NCBI GenBank assembly: GCA_024684375.1
Contig: JAIKWZ010000006.1
Coordinates: forward strand, 124,001 to 188,000
DNA length: 64,000 nucleotides
DNA from: Clostridiales bacterium
Lineage (GTDB): Bacteria; Bacillota; Clostridia; Christensenellales; Aristaeellaceae
Direction: 5' to 3'
In this document: in pieces, positions 52,464-60,555 of the stretch
Layout of the letters: every line of letters begins with the position of its first letter
Numbering within the stretch: position 1 is the first letter of the stretch
Translations under genes and position numbers: made by a program
The notes under the pieces: model-generated
Told to the model about the DNA's origin: nothing
Seen by the model: the letters and a program-made list of their open reading frames with translations, nothing else
Database searches by the model: none

Positions 52464-53954
52464 ATGTACAACATTCCTGAGGTGAAGCTTGGCGTCATCG
52501 CCGTGAGCCGCGACTGTTTCCCCATCGAGCTGGCGCAGCGCCGTCGGACTGCTCTGATCAAAGCGCTTAAGGCGCAGGGCGTCAAAGCAGTCGAGATCAA
52601 GACGATAATCGAAGGCGGCATCGATCAGAACGTGCTCGAAGCTTATGAGGAGATCAAAAAAAGCAAGATCAACGCTCTGGTAGTTTTCCTTGGCAACTTT
52701 GGCCCTGAGGGACCCGAGACTGCCATAGCCAAGCTTTTCGGCGGCCCTGTCATGTACGCTGCCGCCGCTGAAGAAAACATCGCCGTGCTTTCCTCCGAAC
52801 GCGGAGACGCATTCTGCGGCATGCTCAACGCTTCCTACAACCTTAAGCTCTCCGGGATCAACGCTTACATTCCCGAATATCCCGTTGGTACCGCCAAGGA
52901 AGTCGCGTATATGATCATAGACTGGATCCCCACGGCCAGGACCCTGCTGGGGCTTAAAGAGCTCAAGATCATCACTTTCGGCCCCCGTCCTTTCGATTTT
53001 CTCGCCTGCAACGCCCCTGTAGCTCCCCTGTTCAAGCTGGGTGTCAACGTCCAGGAAAACAGCGAGCTCGACCTTCTCAAGGCCTACAAGGAACACGCGA
53101 ACGATCCTCGTATCCCCGCGAAGATCAAGGAAATGGAAGACGAGCTGGGCGAAGGCAATAAGATGCCCGGCATTCTCCCGCGGCTTGCGCAGTACGAATT
53201 GACCCTGCTTGACTGGGTCGAGGCCAATAAAGGTGCCTCCAAGTATGTAGTCATGGCAAACAAGTGCTGGCCTGCGTTCCAGACAGAGTTCGGCTTTGTG
53301 CCCTGCTACGTCAACAGCCGTCTTACCGCTATGGGCATTCCCGTTGCGTGCGAAGTCGACATTTACGGCGCACTGAGCGAATACATCGGCACCTGCATTA
53401 CCGGAGAGCCTGTCACGCTGCTGGACATCAACAATACCGTGCCGGCCGACATGTACAAAGCATCCATCGGCGGAAAATATGCTTACCGCTCCAACGAAGT
53501 ATTCATGGGCTTCCATTGCGGTAACACCCCGATGTGCCGTCTTTCCAAGGGCAAGATGAGCTATCAGCTTATCATGAACCGCGGCCTCGAAGGCGGCGGA
53601 GAGCCCGACATCACCAGGGGCACGCTTGAGGGCGACATCGCTCCCGGCGAGATCACCTTCTTCCGTCTGCAGGGCAACAAAGACAGCAAGCTCCAGGCCT
53701 ACGTGGCCCAGGGCGAGGTCCTGCCGGTAGCCACACAGTCCTTCGGCGGCATTGGCGTTTTCGCTATCCCGGAGATGAACCGCTTCTACCGTTATGTATT
53801 GATCGAGGATGGATATCCGCATCACGGCGCGGTGGCCTTCGGGCATGTGGGCAAGCAGATCTTCGACGTCCTCAAACAGCTTGGAATAGAGAAAATCAGC
53901 TATAACCAGCCCGCATCCCTGCCTTATCCCTCGGAAAATCCCTTCGTCAAGTAA
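52464..53954 (+). CDS. L-fucose/L-arabinose isomerase-family protein
   Basis: A 496-residue cytosolic aldose-ketose isomerase-like protein. Marks are KLGVIAVSRDCFPIELAQRR, VVFLGNFGPEGPE, CWPAFQTEFGFVPCYVNSRL and CEVDIYGALSEYIG, followed by MGFHCGNTPMC. Length is closer to arabinose isomerase than to fucose isomerase. It probably binds Mn2+. The sugar cannot be told; a deoxy or pentose sugar from the glycan region is likely. GGGAGG precedes the ATG. Codon bias suggests high expression. Confidence 0.85.
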   Translation: MYNIPEVKLGVIAVSRDCFPIELAQRRRTALIKALKAQGVKAVEIKTIIEGGIDQNVLEAYEEIKKSKINALVVFLGNFGPEGPETAIAKLFGGPVMYAAAAEENIAVLSSERGDAFCGMLNASYNLKLSGINAYIPEYPVGTAKEVAYMIIDWIPTARTLLGLKELKIITFGPRPFDFLACNAPVAPLFKLGVNVQENSELDLLKAYKEHANDPRIPAKIKEMEDELGEGNKMPGILPRLAQYELTLLDWVEANKGASKYVVMANKCWPAFQTEFGFVPCYVNSRLTAMGIPVACEVDIYGALSEYIGTCITGEPVTLLDINNTVPADMYKASIGGKYAYRSNEVFMGFHCGNTPMCRLSKGKMSYQLIMNRGLEGGGEPDITRGTLEGDIAPGEITFFRLQGNKDSKLQAYVAQGEVLPVATQSFGGIGVFAIPEMNRFYRYVLIEDGYPHHGAVAFGHVGKQIFDVLKQLGIEKISYNQPASLPYPSENPFVK

Positions 53955-53969
53955 TCCAGAAAGGAATGG

Positions 53970-53993
53970 CAGCCGGAACACCCGTTCCGGCTG
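53970..53993 (+). terminator. Hairpin after the isomerase gene
   Basis: A 10-base-pair stem (53970-53979 with 53984-53993), CAGCCGGAAC with its complement, followed by CTTTC. It is weak as a terminator and lies 12 bases before the next gene. Confidence 0.6.
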
Positions 53994-54005
53994 CTTTCAA
54001 ACGCC

Positions 54006-56459
54006 ATGAATAACAGGCTGAAGAAACTCTGTCGCTATGGAGTGCTGATCGCGCTTCAGGTCGTTTTGTCGCGATTTGTATCCCCCACTGCAGGCGAATC
54101 CTTCAAGTTGGGTTTCGGGTTTCTGGCCGTAATGCTGGCCGGCGCGCTGGAGGGTTACATCGGCGGCATGATCGTCGGCGCTGTCAGCGACCTATTGGGT
54201 GCTATACTGTTCCCGCAGGGCACTTTCTTTATAGGCTACACGGTTACTGCCGCTCTGACCGGCGGTATTCTTGGCGCTTTCCTTTTTTCTCCTGACAAAA
54301 CAGTCTCACCCCAAAAAATCATCCTGCCTTACGTCATAAACGCTGTGCTGGTGACTATAGCGCTTAATACTGCGCTTATTGCCTTTCAGTACGGCTGGCT
54401 GCTCAGCGCCACAAAAAGCATAAAACAGGTCATCTCAAAATTCATCGTTTACCTGCCCAAGCGCGCGCTTGAAGCGGCGATAATGCTTCCCATCCAGGTC
54501 GCGCTCACCTGGCTGCTGCTCGGTGTCATAAAGCTGGACAAGCGCTTAGGTTTTTACCCTCCAGTCATGCGTCTTCCGCATATCATGATCCCCAAATGGT
54601 TTATCAGCCTGATTCTTGCCGTTCCTGTCTGCGCATGCCTGACTATACCGCTTTATGCTCTTCCGTCCGCGATAGGAAGTCTTGATCCTTCTGAGTATAT
54701 TTCGACCTACATATTCAGTGACTCGCTGATATGCTCGATTGCCTACTTTGCCGCTTTCATGCTGCTCAGGCATATGCCTAAGGTCCCGCACAGCCTGAGC
54801 CGCTCCCTTTTTGCTTTGCTTTTGTCCCTGGTCTATGTGACAAGCGGCGTTTATTCCGCAGATAATGTCGTCTTTTCATTTGACTTATTCGGCTGGATCG
54901 CGATCGCTCTTTCCTTCATCGGTTCGGTGATACTGTTCTATGCGCTGATCGCCTATATCGTTTCGCTGTTTGATTCGCTCAGGAGCGATACCAACAAACA
55001 GGCCAGCCTTCTGAAAACATGGCTCTTGATCTTCCTTTGCTGCCTTCCATATCTGCTTATCTGCCGCGGCACGCTTCCAACCGACGCGTACGACCAGCTT
55101 ATACAGTATTACGGCACGTTTTTTGAAACTGATATCGTTTCAAAAACTGCCTTCGCTTCAACGTTTACACATGAAGGAATACAGTTAAACACTACTCAGC
55201 CCGTTTTCCATACTCTGTTGCTGGGCTTAACATTTTTCACATTTGGTCAGAACGGCGTGTTTTTATTCTGCAGTGTGCAGCTTGCGCTGTCCTCTCTCGT
55301 CGCCGCCTCAGGCATACATTTGCTTAGCCGCATGGGATTAAACAGGCGCGCGGAAACCGTTCTCAAATGCTTCTACGCGTTGTTCCCGTATTTTCACAAT
55401 TATTTCTGTACAACGCTTAAGGAGAGCGCCTTCGCAATAGCTTTCCTGTATTCGCTGCTGTTTATAATAAAGCTGTACCTTTATCCATCAGAACTCTCAA
55501 AGCGCCACTGGTCCCTTCTGCTGGGCGCATCAAGCATACTGTTTTGCGCTTTGTTCAGGTTTTTCGGGCTTTGGGTACTGGCCGTACCGTTTGTTTTCCT
55601 GGCTGTATACCTTATTAAAGAAAAGCACATTGTTCCAGTCATTTATATTGCTTCAGCAGTCCTTTTATCGCTGGTGATAAATTACGTCGTTTATCCCCTT
55701 TCAGGTATCGGAAAAGGACCCCTCAGCGAAAAGATCCCGATTTTGCTGGCTCAAACTGCCTTATACAGCGAAACATACCCCGATGAATTGAGCGAAGAAG
55801 AAAAAGCTGTGCTGGATGAATTCATCTTGCCTGGATATGATCCCCACAACCTCGATAAAGTCAAATCCGGCGTGTTAGTAATACAGAACTACCCAAACGG
55901 TGACTACGGATGGGAGGATTTTTACCATGTCTGGAAAGATTTGGGGCTCAGACGGCCCGGATTGTATCTGAACACGATACTCTCCATGCAGTCGAAATTT
56001 TGGGAGCTCAAACGAAACCCGATACGCTGGCAAACAGCTTTGTATATGGGAAACTACAGCAAGTTTGTCGACGGCCTGAATAACAACGCTCCCGAGAACC
56101 GAAATCCAGACAACCTGATTAAATACTCTCTGAGTCAGTCTACTATAACAGTGCTCAAAGCGATCAAATCTTTCACGCTGACTTTGTCCAGTGTTCCCGT
56201 AATCGGCCTGCTGTTCAAGAGCGGAACCTATTTGTTAGGCCTGCTTTGCTGCGCGTTCTACTGCCTCACAAAGCGCAAGCGCGCCACAAGCATGATACTG
56301 AGCCTAGTTGCATACGCGGTCTGTTTGGGTTTCGGGCCGATAAGCGGGTCATCAAGGTATGTATTCCCGATAGTCTATTCCGCTCCGATCATCATTCCCG
56401 CACTGTGCATGATGTCCTCCAGAAGTAAAAAGAACAATCCGGCCGAAAAGCCGGATTAA
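54006..56459 (+). CDS. Fusion of folate-type ECF S component (FolT-like) and DUF6020 membrane protein
   Basis: One 817-residue polytopic protein. Residues 1-180 match the FolT family of ECF substrate-binding subunits: ALQVVLSRFVSPTAGESFKLG, MLAGALEGYIGGMIVGAVSD and ILFPQGTFFIGYTVTAALTGG. Residues about 190-805 are a DUF6020-type membrane protein with many helices, TDAYDQLIQYYGTF, QPVFHTLLLGLTFF, and a C-terminal FGPISGSSRYVFPIVY. DUF6020 proteins resemble membrane glycosyltransferases of the GT-C kind. There is no stop between the two parts. The FolT-like part could dock on EcfT/EcfA at the start of the window. The combined role is unknown. Confidence 0.85.
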   Translation: MNNRLKKLCRYGVLIALQVVLSRFVSPTAGESFKLGFGFLAVMLAGALEGYIGGMIVGAVSDLLGAILFPQGTFFIGYTVTAALTGGILGAFLFSPDKTVSPQKIILPYVINAVLVTIALNTALIAFQYGWLLSATKSIKQVISKFIVYLPKRALEAAIMLPIQVALTWLLLGVIKLDKRLGFYPPVMRLPHIMIPKWFISLILAVPVCACLTIPLYALPSAIGSLDPSEYISTYIFSDSLICSIAYFAAFMLLRHMPKVPHSLSRSLFALLLSLVYVTSGVYSADNVVFSFDLFGWIAIALSFIGSVILFYALIAYIVSLFDSLRSDTNKQASLLKTWLLIFLCCLPYLLICRGTLPTDAYDQLIQYYGTFFETDIVSKTAFASTFTHEGIQLNTTQPVFHTLLLGLTFFTFGQNGVFLFCSVQLALSSLVAASGIHLLSRMGLNRRAETVLKCFYALFPYFHNYFCTTLKESAFAIAFLYSLLFIIKLYLYPSELSKRHWSLLLGASSILFCALFRFFGLWVLAVPFVFLAVYLIKEKHIVPVIYIASAVLLSLVINYVVYPLSGIGKGPLSEKIPILLAQTALYSETYPDELSEEEKAVLDEFILPGYDPHNLDKVKSGVLVIQNYPNGDYGWEDFYHVWKDLGLRRPGLYLNTILSMQSKFWELKRNPIRWQTALYMGNYSKFVDGLNNNAPENRNPDNLIKYSLSQSTITVLKAIKSFTLTLSSVPVIGLLFKSGTYLLGLLCCAFYCLTKRKRATSMILSLVAYAVCLGFGPISGSSRYVFPIVYSAPIIIPALCMMSSRSKKNNPAEKPD
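56424..56457 (-). terminator. Intrinsic terminator of the small RNA
   Basis: An 8-base-pair stem (56436-56443 with 56450-56457) is followed on the minus strand by TTCTTTTTAC. It lies inside the last codons of the FolT-DUF6020 gene. Confidence 0.75.
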
Positions 56460-56637
56460 GAAAGCCCGTCGGTGCCGTTCGCTCCCGATCATCACCCGCT
56501 TCTAAAGCAGGTGCGGGTCGCCCGCGCGACACTTGCTGTCTTCCACTGACTAAGGAGGCCTGACATCCATGCCCCGACAAGGTGCCCTGAATTTGATATG
56601 TGGGCGAAAAAAGGGAACGTGGCGCACACCACAGGCT
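56424..56637 (-). ncRNA. ssrS: Probable 6S RNA
   Basis: A minus-strand RNA of about 180 bases plus terminator. Its 5' end GCCTGTGGTG (from 56636) can pair with CACCGACGGGC near the 3' end, closing the molecule like the 6S terminal stem. Internal marks are AGTGGAAGACAGCAAG and a CACCTGCTT hairpin typical of Clostridia 6S. A TTGACC-17-TAAAAT promoter places the start exactly at the stem. 6S RNA binds the sigma-A RNA polymerase. An unrelated structured RNA is possible. Confidence 0.6.
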
Positions 56638-56643
56638 AATTAT

Positions 56644-56672
56644 ATTTTATCATAGTCAAACCTTACGGTCAA
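56644..56672 (-). promoter_or_regulatory. Promoter of the small RNA
   Basis: TTGACC (56667-56672) and TAAAAT (56644-56649) are 17 bases apart on the minus strand, 7 bases upstream of the RNA start. Confidence 0.75.
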
Positions 56673-56776
56673 TAACATAATTATTACAATACTGTTGCCT
56701 CAGGAGCTTTCACTTTATGTGCAAGCCCCAGTTTTGTGTTTTTATACTATTGGAAGCTGATTTACAGTTTCAGTGC

Positions 56777-56805
56777 TTGATTATTCACATTCAGTTTGAT
56801 AAAAT
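56777..56805 (+). promoter_or_regulatory. Promoter of the SLC13/ArsB-type permease
   Basis: TTGATT (56777-56782) and TAAAAT (56800-56805) are 17 bases apart, leaving a leader of about 105 bases in which nothing else is seen. Confidence 0.65.
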
Positions 56806-56916
56806 ACAGCCCGTTGCGCTGCAAAGGAAAAGCTGACGGCAGTTCAAATTGATTTTCGGCATTATCCATGTGCTTTGCGCAATTTATTGTTTCTTTTTGC
56901 TTGGAGTCCGATTCAA

Positions 56917-58059
56917 ATGACAAACACAGAAAACAATACAGCCTATTCTTCCCGACTCATTCCATTTATAAAACACAATGCTGTTGCTGTGATCGCGTTG
57001 GCTGCTGCCCTTGTATCTGTGTGCTTCGTACCTCCGGACAACAGCTATGGATCTTATTTCGACTTAAAAACGCTCTGCTGTCTGTTCGGGACGCTCGCGG
57101 TGGTATGTGCTCTAAAAAACATCCATTTCTTTTCCATAATCGCCGCGCGCATCATCCGCCTGACAGGTTCGTCCCGCAAGGCCGCGCTCACGCTTATATA
57201 CATAACCTTTATCGGTTCCATGCTTATCGCCAACGATATGGCGCTTATCACTTTTCTCCCCCTCGGATACTACGTTTTTTCCACTGCTGAGAACAAGTGG
57301 GAAGTAGCGCTGGTTTTTATTCTTCAAAACATAGCAGCGAATTTAGGCGGTATGCTGACACCCTTCGGCAATCCCCAGAATCTGTATATGTATACCCACT
57401 ACTCCATTCCGACCGGCGAGTTTATTGCAATAATGGCAGCCCCGTTTGCTGTCTCCATAACCCTTATCAGCCTGTGCTGTTTCATGATCCCCAGGCACAG
57501 CCTGCATGTTTCCGTGCGTGAAGGAGAGGATAGGCTGCCTCCGCTCAGAACAGGCATATATCTGTTTCTGTTCCTGCTTTCCATACTCATGGTATTTCGT
57601 TTGATCCCGCCTCTTATCGCTTTAAGCGTCGTTTTAGCCGTATTGTGCTTTATGGACAGGCGTGCTCTGAAACAGGTGGATTACGGCCTGTTGTTCACGT
57701 TTGTTTGTTTCTTTGTGTTTGCAGGAAATATGGGCCGAGTTGAGCCTGTGAGGGAGTTTTTCCGCGCACTACTGGAGAAAAACACTCTGCTGACCGGTGT
57801 GGTAAGCTGTCAGCTGATATCCAACGTCCCGTCTGCCATTCTTCTGAGTTGTTTTACCGAAAACTACACTTCCCTGCTCACTGCCGTAAACATAGGCGGT
57901 GCCGGAACGCTTATTGCTTCACTTGCAAGCCTTATAACCTTCAGGGAATTTACCGGGCGTTATAAGAACAGTTCGGGAGGCTATATCCTTCGCTTTTCCC
58001 TGATTAATTTCTCTTTTCTTGCCCTGCTGACCTGGTTTTGTTTAAGTATAGGCAGATGA
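56917..58059 (+). CDS. SLC13/ArsB-type anion permease
   Basis: A 380-residue membrane transporter of the ion-transporter (IT) superfamily, with about ten helices. Marks are IGSMLIANDMALITFLPLG, NIAANLGGMLTPFGNPQNLYM and QLISNVPSAILLSCF; the two TxxGNP- and SNVP-type hairpin loops are the substrate site. Dicarboxylates, sulfate or arsenite are known cargoes in the superfamily. ATG 56917 follows GGAG. The gene stands alone with its own promoter; a hairpin separates it from the convergent MtaA-like gene. Confidence 0.82.
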   Translation: MTNTENNTAYSSRLIPFIKHNAVAVIALAAALVSVCFVPPDNSYGSYFDLKTLCCLFGTLAVVCALKNIHFFSIIAARIIRLTGSSRKAALTLIYITFIGSMLIANDMALITFLPLGYYVFSTAENKWEVALVFILQNIAANLGGMLTPFGNPQNLYMYTHYSIPTGEFIAIMAAPFAVSITLISLCCFMIPRHSLHVSVREGEDRLPPLRTGIYLFLFLLSILMVFRLIPPLIALSVVLAVLCFMDRRALKQVDYGLLFTFVCFFVFAGNMGRVEPVREFFRALLEKNTLLTGVVSCQLISNVPSAILLSCFTENYTSLLTAVNIGGAGTLIASLASLITFREFTGRYKNSSGGYILRFSLINFSFLALLTWFCLSIGR

Positions 58060-58063
58060 CATG

Positions 58064-58087
58064 CGAGGCGGCCAAACGGCCGCCTCG
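58064..58087. terminator. GC-rich hairpin between convergent genes
   Basis: A 10-base-pair stem CGAGGCGGCC with its complement around AAAC. T-runs are poor on both sides. Confidence 0.6.
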
Positions 58088-58112
58088 TCAAATTATATTA
58101 TGATGTTTGGAA

Positions 58113-59156
58113 TTAAAAAGCCAGATCCTTGCACGCTTTTAGTAGCGCCTTGACGTTTTCAAGCGGGGTCGCAGCGCCCATGTCGCATCCTGGCGAGAGA
58201 ATATGTCCTCTGCCGGCCGCGGTTTTGATTCGCTCGCAGGCTTCCGCATAAACCTCCTGGGACGTGCCGGTCAAAAGGACACCCGCCGGATTGATATTTC
58301 CCATCATGACCAGCTCGCCTTCAGCTTCGTTAAGCGCAGTATCCAGGTCAACCAGATAGTCGCCGGAGAACGCCTCAACGCCTGCATCCCTCAGGCTCTT
58401 GACCCTCGTTCCCGACGCGCCGCATACGTGAGTAAAGAAGTGGGGGTAATCGCTGAGGTTCGCTTTGAGGTTTTTCAGCGCCGGGACCACCCACTGATCG
58501 AACATGCGCTGACTGATCAGGCTTCCGCTGGCTACAGGTTCAGCAGGCATGGCGATATCGCAGCCGTTTTCCAGCAAAAGCCTGAACATCTCCGTGCTCA
58601 CGCAGGTAGTGAAATCGATAAGCTCCTCTGCCAGGTCCGGGTCATCCATCAGCAGCATGATGAAGTCCTGAGTTCCGACCATGACCGCCGCCATGGTGAA
58701 AGGCCCTGCTATGTCTCCAAGCAGATACTTTTCGTGCCCTACAAGCCGCTTGACATTCCGGCACTGGCGTATCATGCCCTGCACAAAGAAATTGGCCAGA
58801 AGTTTCTCGCGTATCGTGGTCTTGTCCAATTTTGGTATCTCGGTCTCCGGGTCGGTAAAAACCGCGCCCGTATCCGTGGGACGTCCGGGTTCGTCTATAT
58901 GTATGGGGCAGCCAAATGAGTTAAGGCAGGCCGTGAAAACGCCTGAAACTGCGCTGACGATATCGGTATCGATCTCATTGGTCCATTTTACTATCAGAGA
59001 AGCGCCTCCGTCCTCCATCGCGTATATCTGGCGGTAGGACATGTTTTCGGTTTTGGCGATCCAGGCACCCCCGTCAACGAGGCAGAACGGAGTCCTGTCT
59101 GCGGGACTGTGGGCAAGCACCGCTTCAATGCGTTCCTTGTGGGTCATCGTCTGCAT
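58113..59156 (-). CDS. MtaA/CmuA-type uroporphyrinogen decarboxylase-family methyltransferase
   Basis: A 347-residue UroD-fold protein. The zinc triad of corrinoid:thiol methyltransferases (MtaA, MtbA, CmuA) is present as H243-x-C245 (FFTHVCG) and C324 (LSPGCDMG); true UroD lacks it. ALTGPFT-like DIAGPFTMAAVM and MGNINPAG complete the pattern. Such proteins move a methyl group from a corrinoid protein to a thiol such as coenzyme M or to tetrahydrofolate. ATG 59156 follows GGGAGG; the TTG at 59162 is less likely. A perfect-consensus promoter drives it. The MtmB-like gene lies 1.4 kb away. Confidence 0.85.
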   Translation of the reverse strand: MQTMTHKERIEAVLAHSPADRTPFCLVDGGAWIAKTENMSYRQIYAMEDGGASLIVKWTNEIDTDIVSAVSGVFTACLNSFGCPIHIDEPGRPTDTGAVFTDPETEIPKLDKTTIREKLLANFFVQGMIRQCRNVKRLVGHEKYLLGDIAGPFTMAAVMVGTQDFIMLLMDDPDLAEELIDFTTCVSTEMFRLLLENGCDIAMPAEPVASGSLISQRMFDQWVVPALKNLKANLSDYPHFFTHVCGASGTRVKSLRDAGVEAFSGDYLVDLDTALNEAEGELVMMGNINPAGVLLTGTSQEVYAEACERIKTAAGRGHILSPGCDMGAATPLENVKALLKACKDLAF

Positions 59157-59198
59157 ATTCAACCTCCCATGATTCGCTGCGGAATATTATTACCTACC

Positions 59199-59227
59199 AT
59201 TATAGTAGTTTATTCAGCAGGTGTCAA
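59199..59227 (-). promoter_or_regulatory. Consensus promoter of the MtaA-like gene
   Basis: TTGACA (59222-59227) and TATAAT (59199-59204) are 17 bases apart on the minus strand. The -10 sits in a short CTAC...GTAG inverted repeat. Confidence 0.85.
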
Positions 59228-59247
59228 TAGCGAGGTTTTATTCATTT

Positions 59248-60267
59248 CTAAACATTTTCTATCGTCATGTGCATGATGTTGACCCTGTTCAGATCGTAGA
59301 CATGGGAGAACTGTATCAGCACGCGATGTGCTTCCGGTATATATATGTTGTTTGAATAATACCCCACTCCGGGACCGGGACGCGTGATAATGACTTCACC
59401 TTTTTCCCACTTAAGTCCGTCAAGGCTGTGATATAAGACCAGCCCGTCGCCTTTATCTCCATTTCGGCCGTGCATGAACCAGCCGCTCGGAGTACATACC
59501 AGCTGAGGATTGCGGATCTTTTTGTCGAAGTAGCCGATCCCGCCGTCCTGCCATGTCTTTCCGAAATCCGTGCTCACGAACCTGGGCATGTGAAATTCGT
59601 CGAGCGAATCGTATGTATAAGCGTACAGCGTACCGCCCATGTCATATTCCATGCAGCAGTACCCTTTGCCTATGGCATTCCCGGGCAGTGTACTTTTCAT
59701 GAAAAACGCTTTATCCGGATTTGACCATTCATACAGGGCAAAATCATGTTCGGGTCTTGATCCGATAAAATCATCGTTCCTGTGTACAAGAAACTGGCTG
59801 TGCTCCCCGTAAGTCTTTGCGTCGTATATACGTCCTTCTCTTTCACAGGCGATCCCCGCCTCTGACCAGCTGTTTCCGCAGTCACTGCTTACGATAAAAG
59901 TGGGCTTCCCGAACGGCATGCAGCTTACCGGTTTAGACGCGTCGGTTATCTGGAACAGGCAGATGATATCGCCTTCCTTAGTGGACAGCGCTTTCTCGCA
60001 CAAAGCCGTATGCTCTCCCTGTTTGAACAGATCCATTGAGTACGGCAGTATGATTTTTTCGCTCCAGGTCAGTCCGTTATCCGCACTGGTCCTGTACTCC
60101 ATCCAGCCGTAACCCGAATGGCCATGCACCCTGTCGTAATCGCAGTTCGAATAAAAAGAGAGTATAATTCCGTCCTTCGTTCTGGCGAAAGCGTGACCCA
60201 TATGTCCGGAACGCTTTTGCGCCTGATGGTCAACGAATACCTGCGGTCTTGTGTATATGTAACCCAT
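59248..60267 (-). CDS. BNR-repeat sialidase-superfamily protein
   Basis: A 339-residue six-bladed beta-propeller with four Asp-box-like turns: SADNGLTW, SSDCGNSW, STDFGKTW and SLDGLKW. There is no signal peptide. The sialidase Arg triad cannot be confirmed: RTKDG near the first strand and the later Arg residues are not in clear RIP/Arg context, so sialidase activity is unproven. ATG 60267 follows GGGGGA; the GTG at 60273 is too close. It lies between the two methyltransferase genes, with its own promoter. Confidence 0.75.
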   Translation of the reverse strand: MGYIYTRPQVFVDHQAQKRSGHMGHAFARTKDGIILSFYSNCDYDRVHGHSGYGWMEYRTSADNGLTWSEKIILPYSMDLFKQGEHTALCEKALSTKEGDIICLFQITDASKPVSCMPFGKPTFIVSSDCGNSWSEAGIACEREGRIYDAKTYGEHSQFLVHRNDDFIGSRPEHDFALYEWSNPDKAFFMKSTLPGNAIGKGYCCMEYDMGGTLYAYTYDSLDEFHMPRFVSTDFGKTWQDGGIGYFDKKIRNPQLVCTPSGWFMHGRNGDKGDGLVLYHSLDGLKWEKGEVIITRPGPGVGYYSNNIYIPEAHRVLIQFSHVYDLNRVNIMHMTIENV

Positions 60268-60295
60268 ATTCACTCTTCCCCCTCTCTATGACAGT

Positions 60296-60324
60296 ATTAT
60301 AACTCAAAATTCTTGTTCAGTAAA
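60296..60324 (-). promoter_or_regulatory. Promoter of the BNR-repeat gene
   Basis: TTTACT (60319-60324) and TATAAT (60296-60301) are 17 bases apart on the minus strand. Confidence 0.6.
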
Positions 60325-60481
60325 GTCTATAACGGCAGCTCTGATATGCCACAATATTTCGAACATTTTCACCGTTTGATGAAATAAAGTTCGTAAATAT
60401 TCATATAAAGTTCTGCATTATTTTACTTATTGTTCGCCTTAGCGTCTTGAACAATGCACAGTATTGGTTGTAAACTAACTG

Positions 60482-60490
60482 TGTTATTCT
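60482..60490 (+). promoter_or_regulatory. Possible extended -10 upstream of the MtmB-like gene
   Basis: TGTTATTCT on the plus strand, without a clear -35 at the right distance. Confidence 0.35.
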
Positions 60491-60555
60491 GTTTTTGCTA
60501 TTTCGCTTTCATTTTACTTCGCAGTAAGCATACTCTTTTGCATCAGGAGGACGCC

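Noticed and set aside
52458..53981. A 507-residue open frame opposite the isomerase-family gene
   Set aside because: It is a shadow of the strongly biased codons on the plus strand; the plus-strand protein matches a known family and the minus frame matches nothing.
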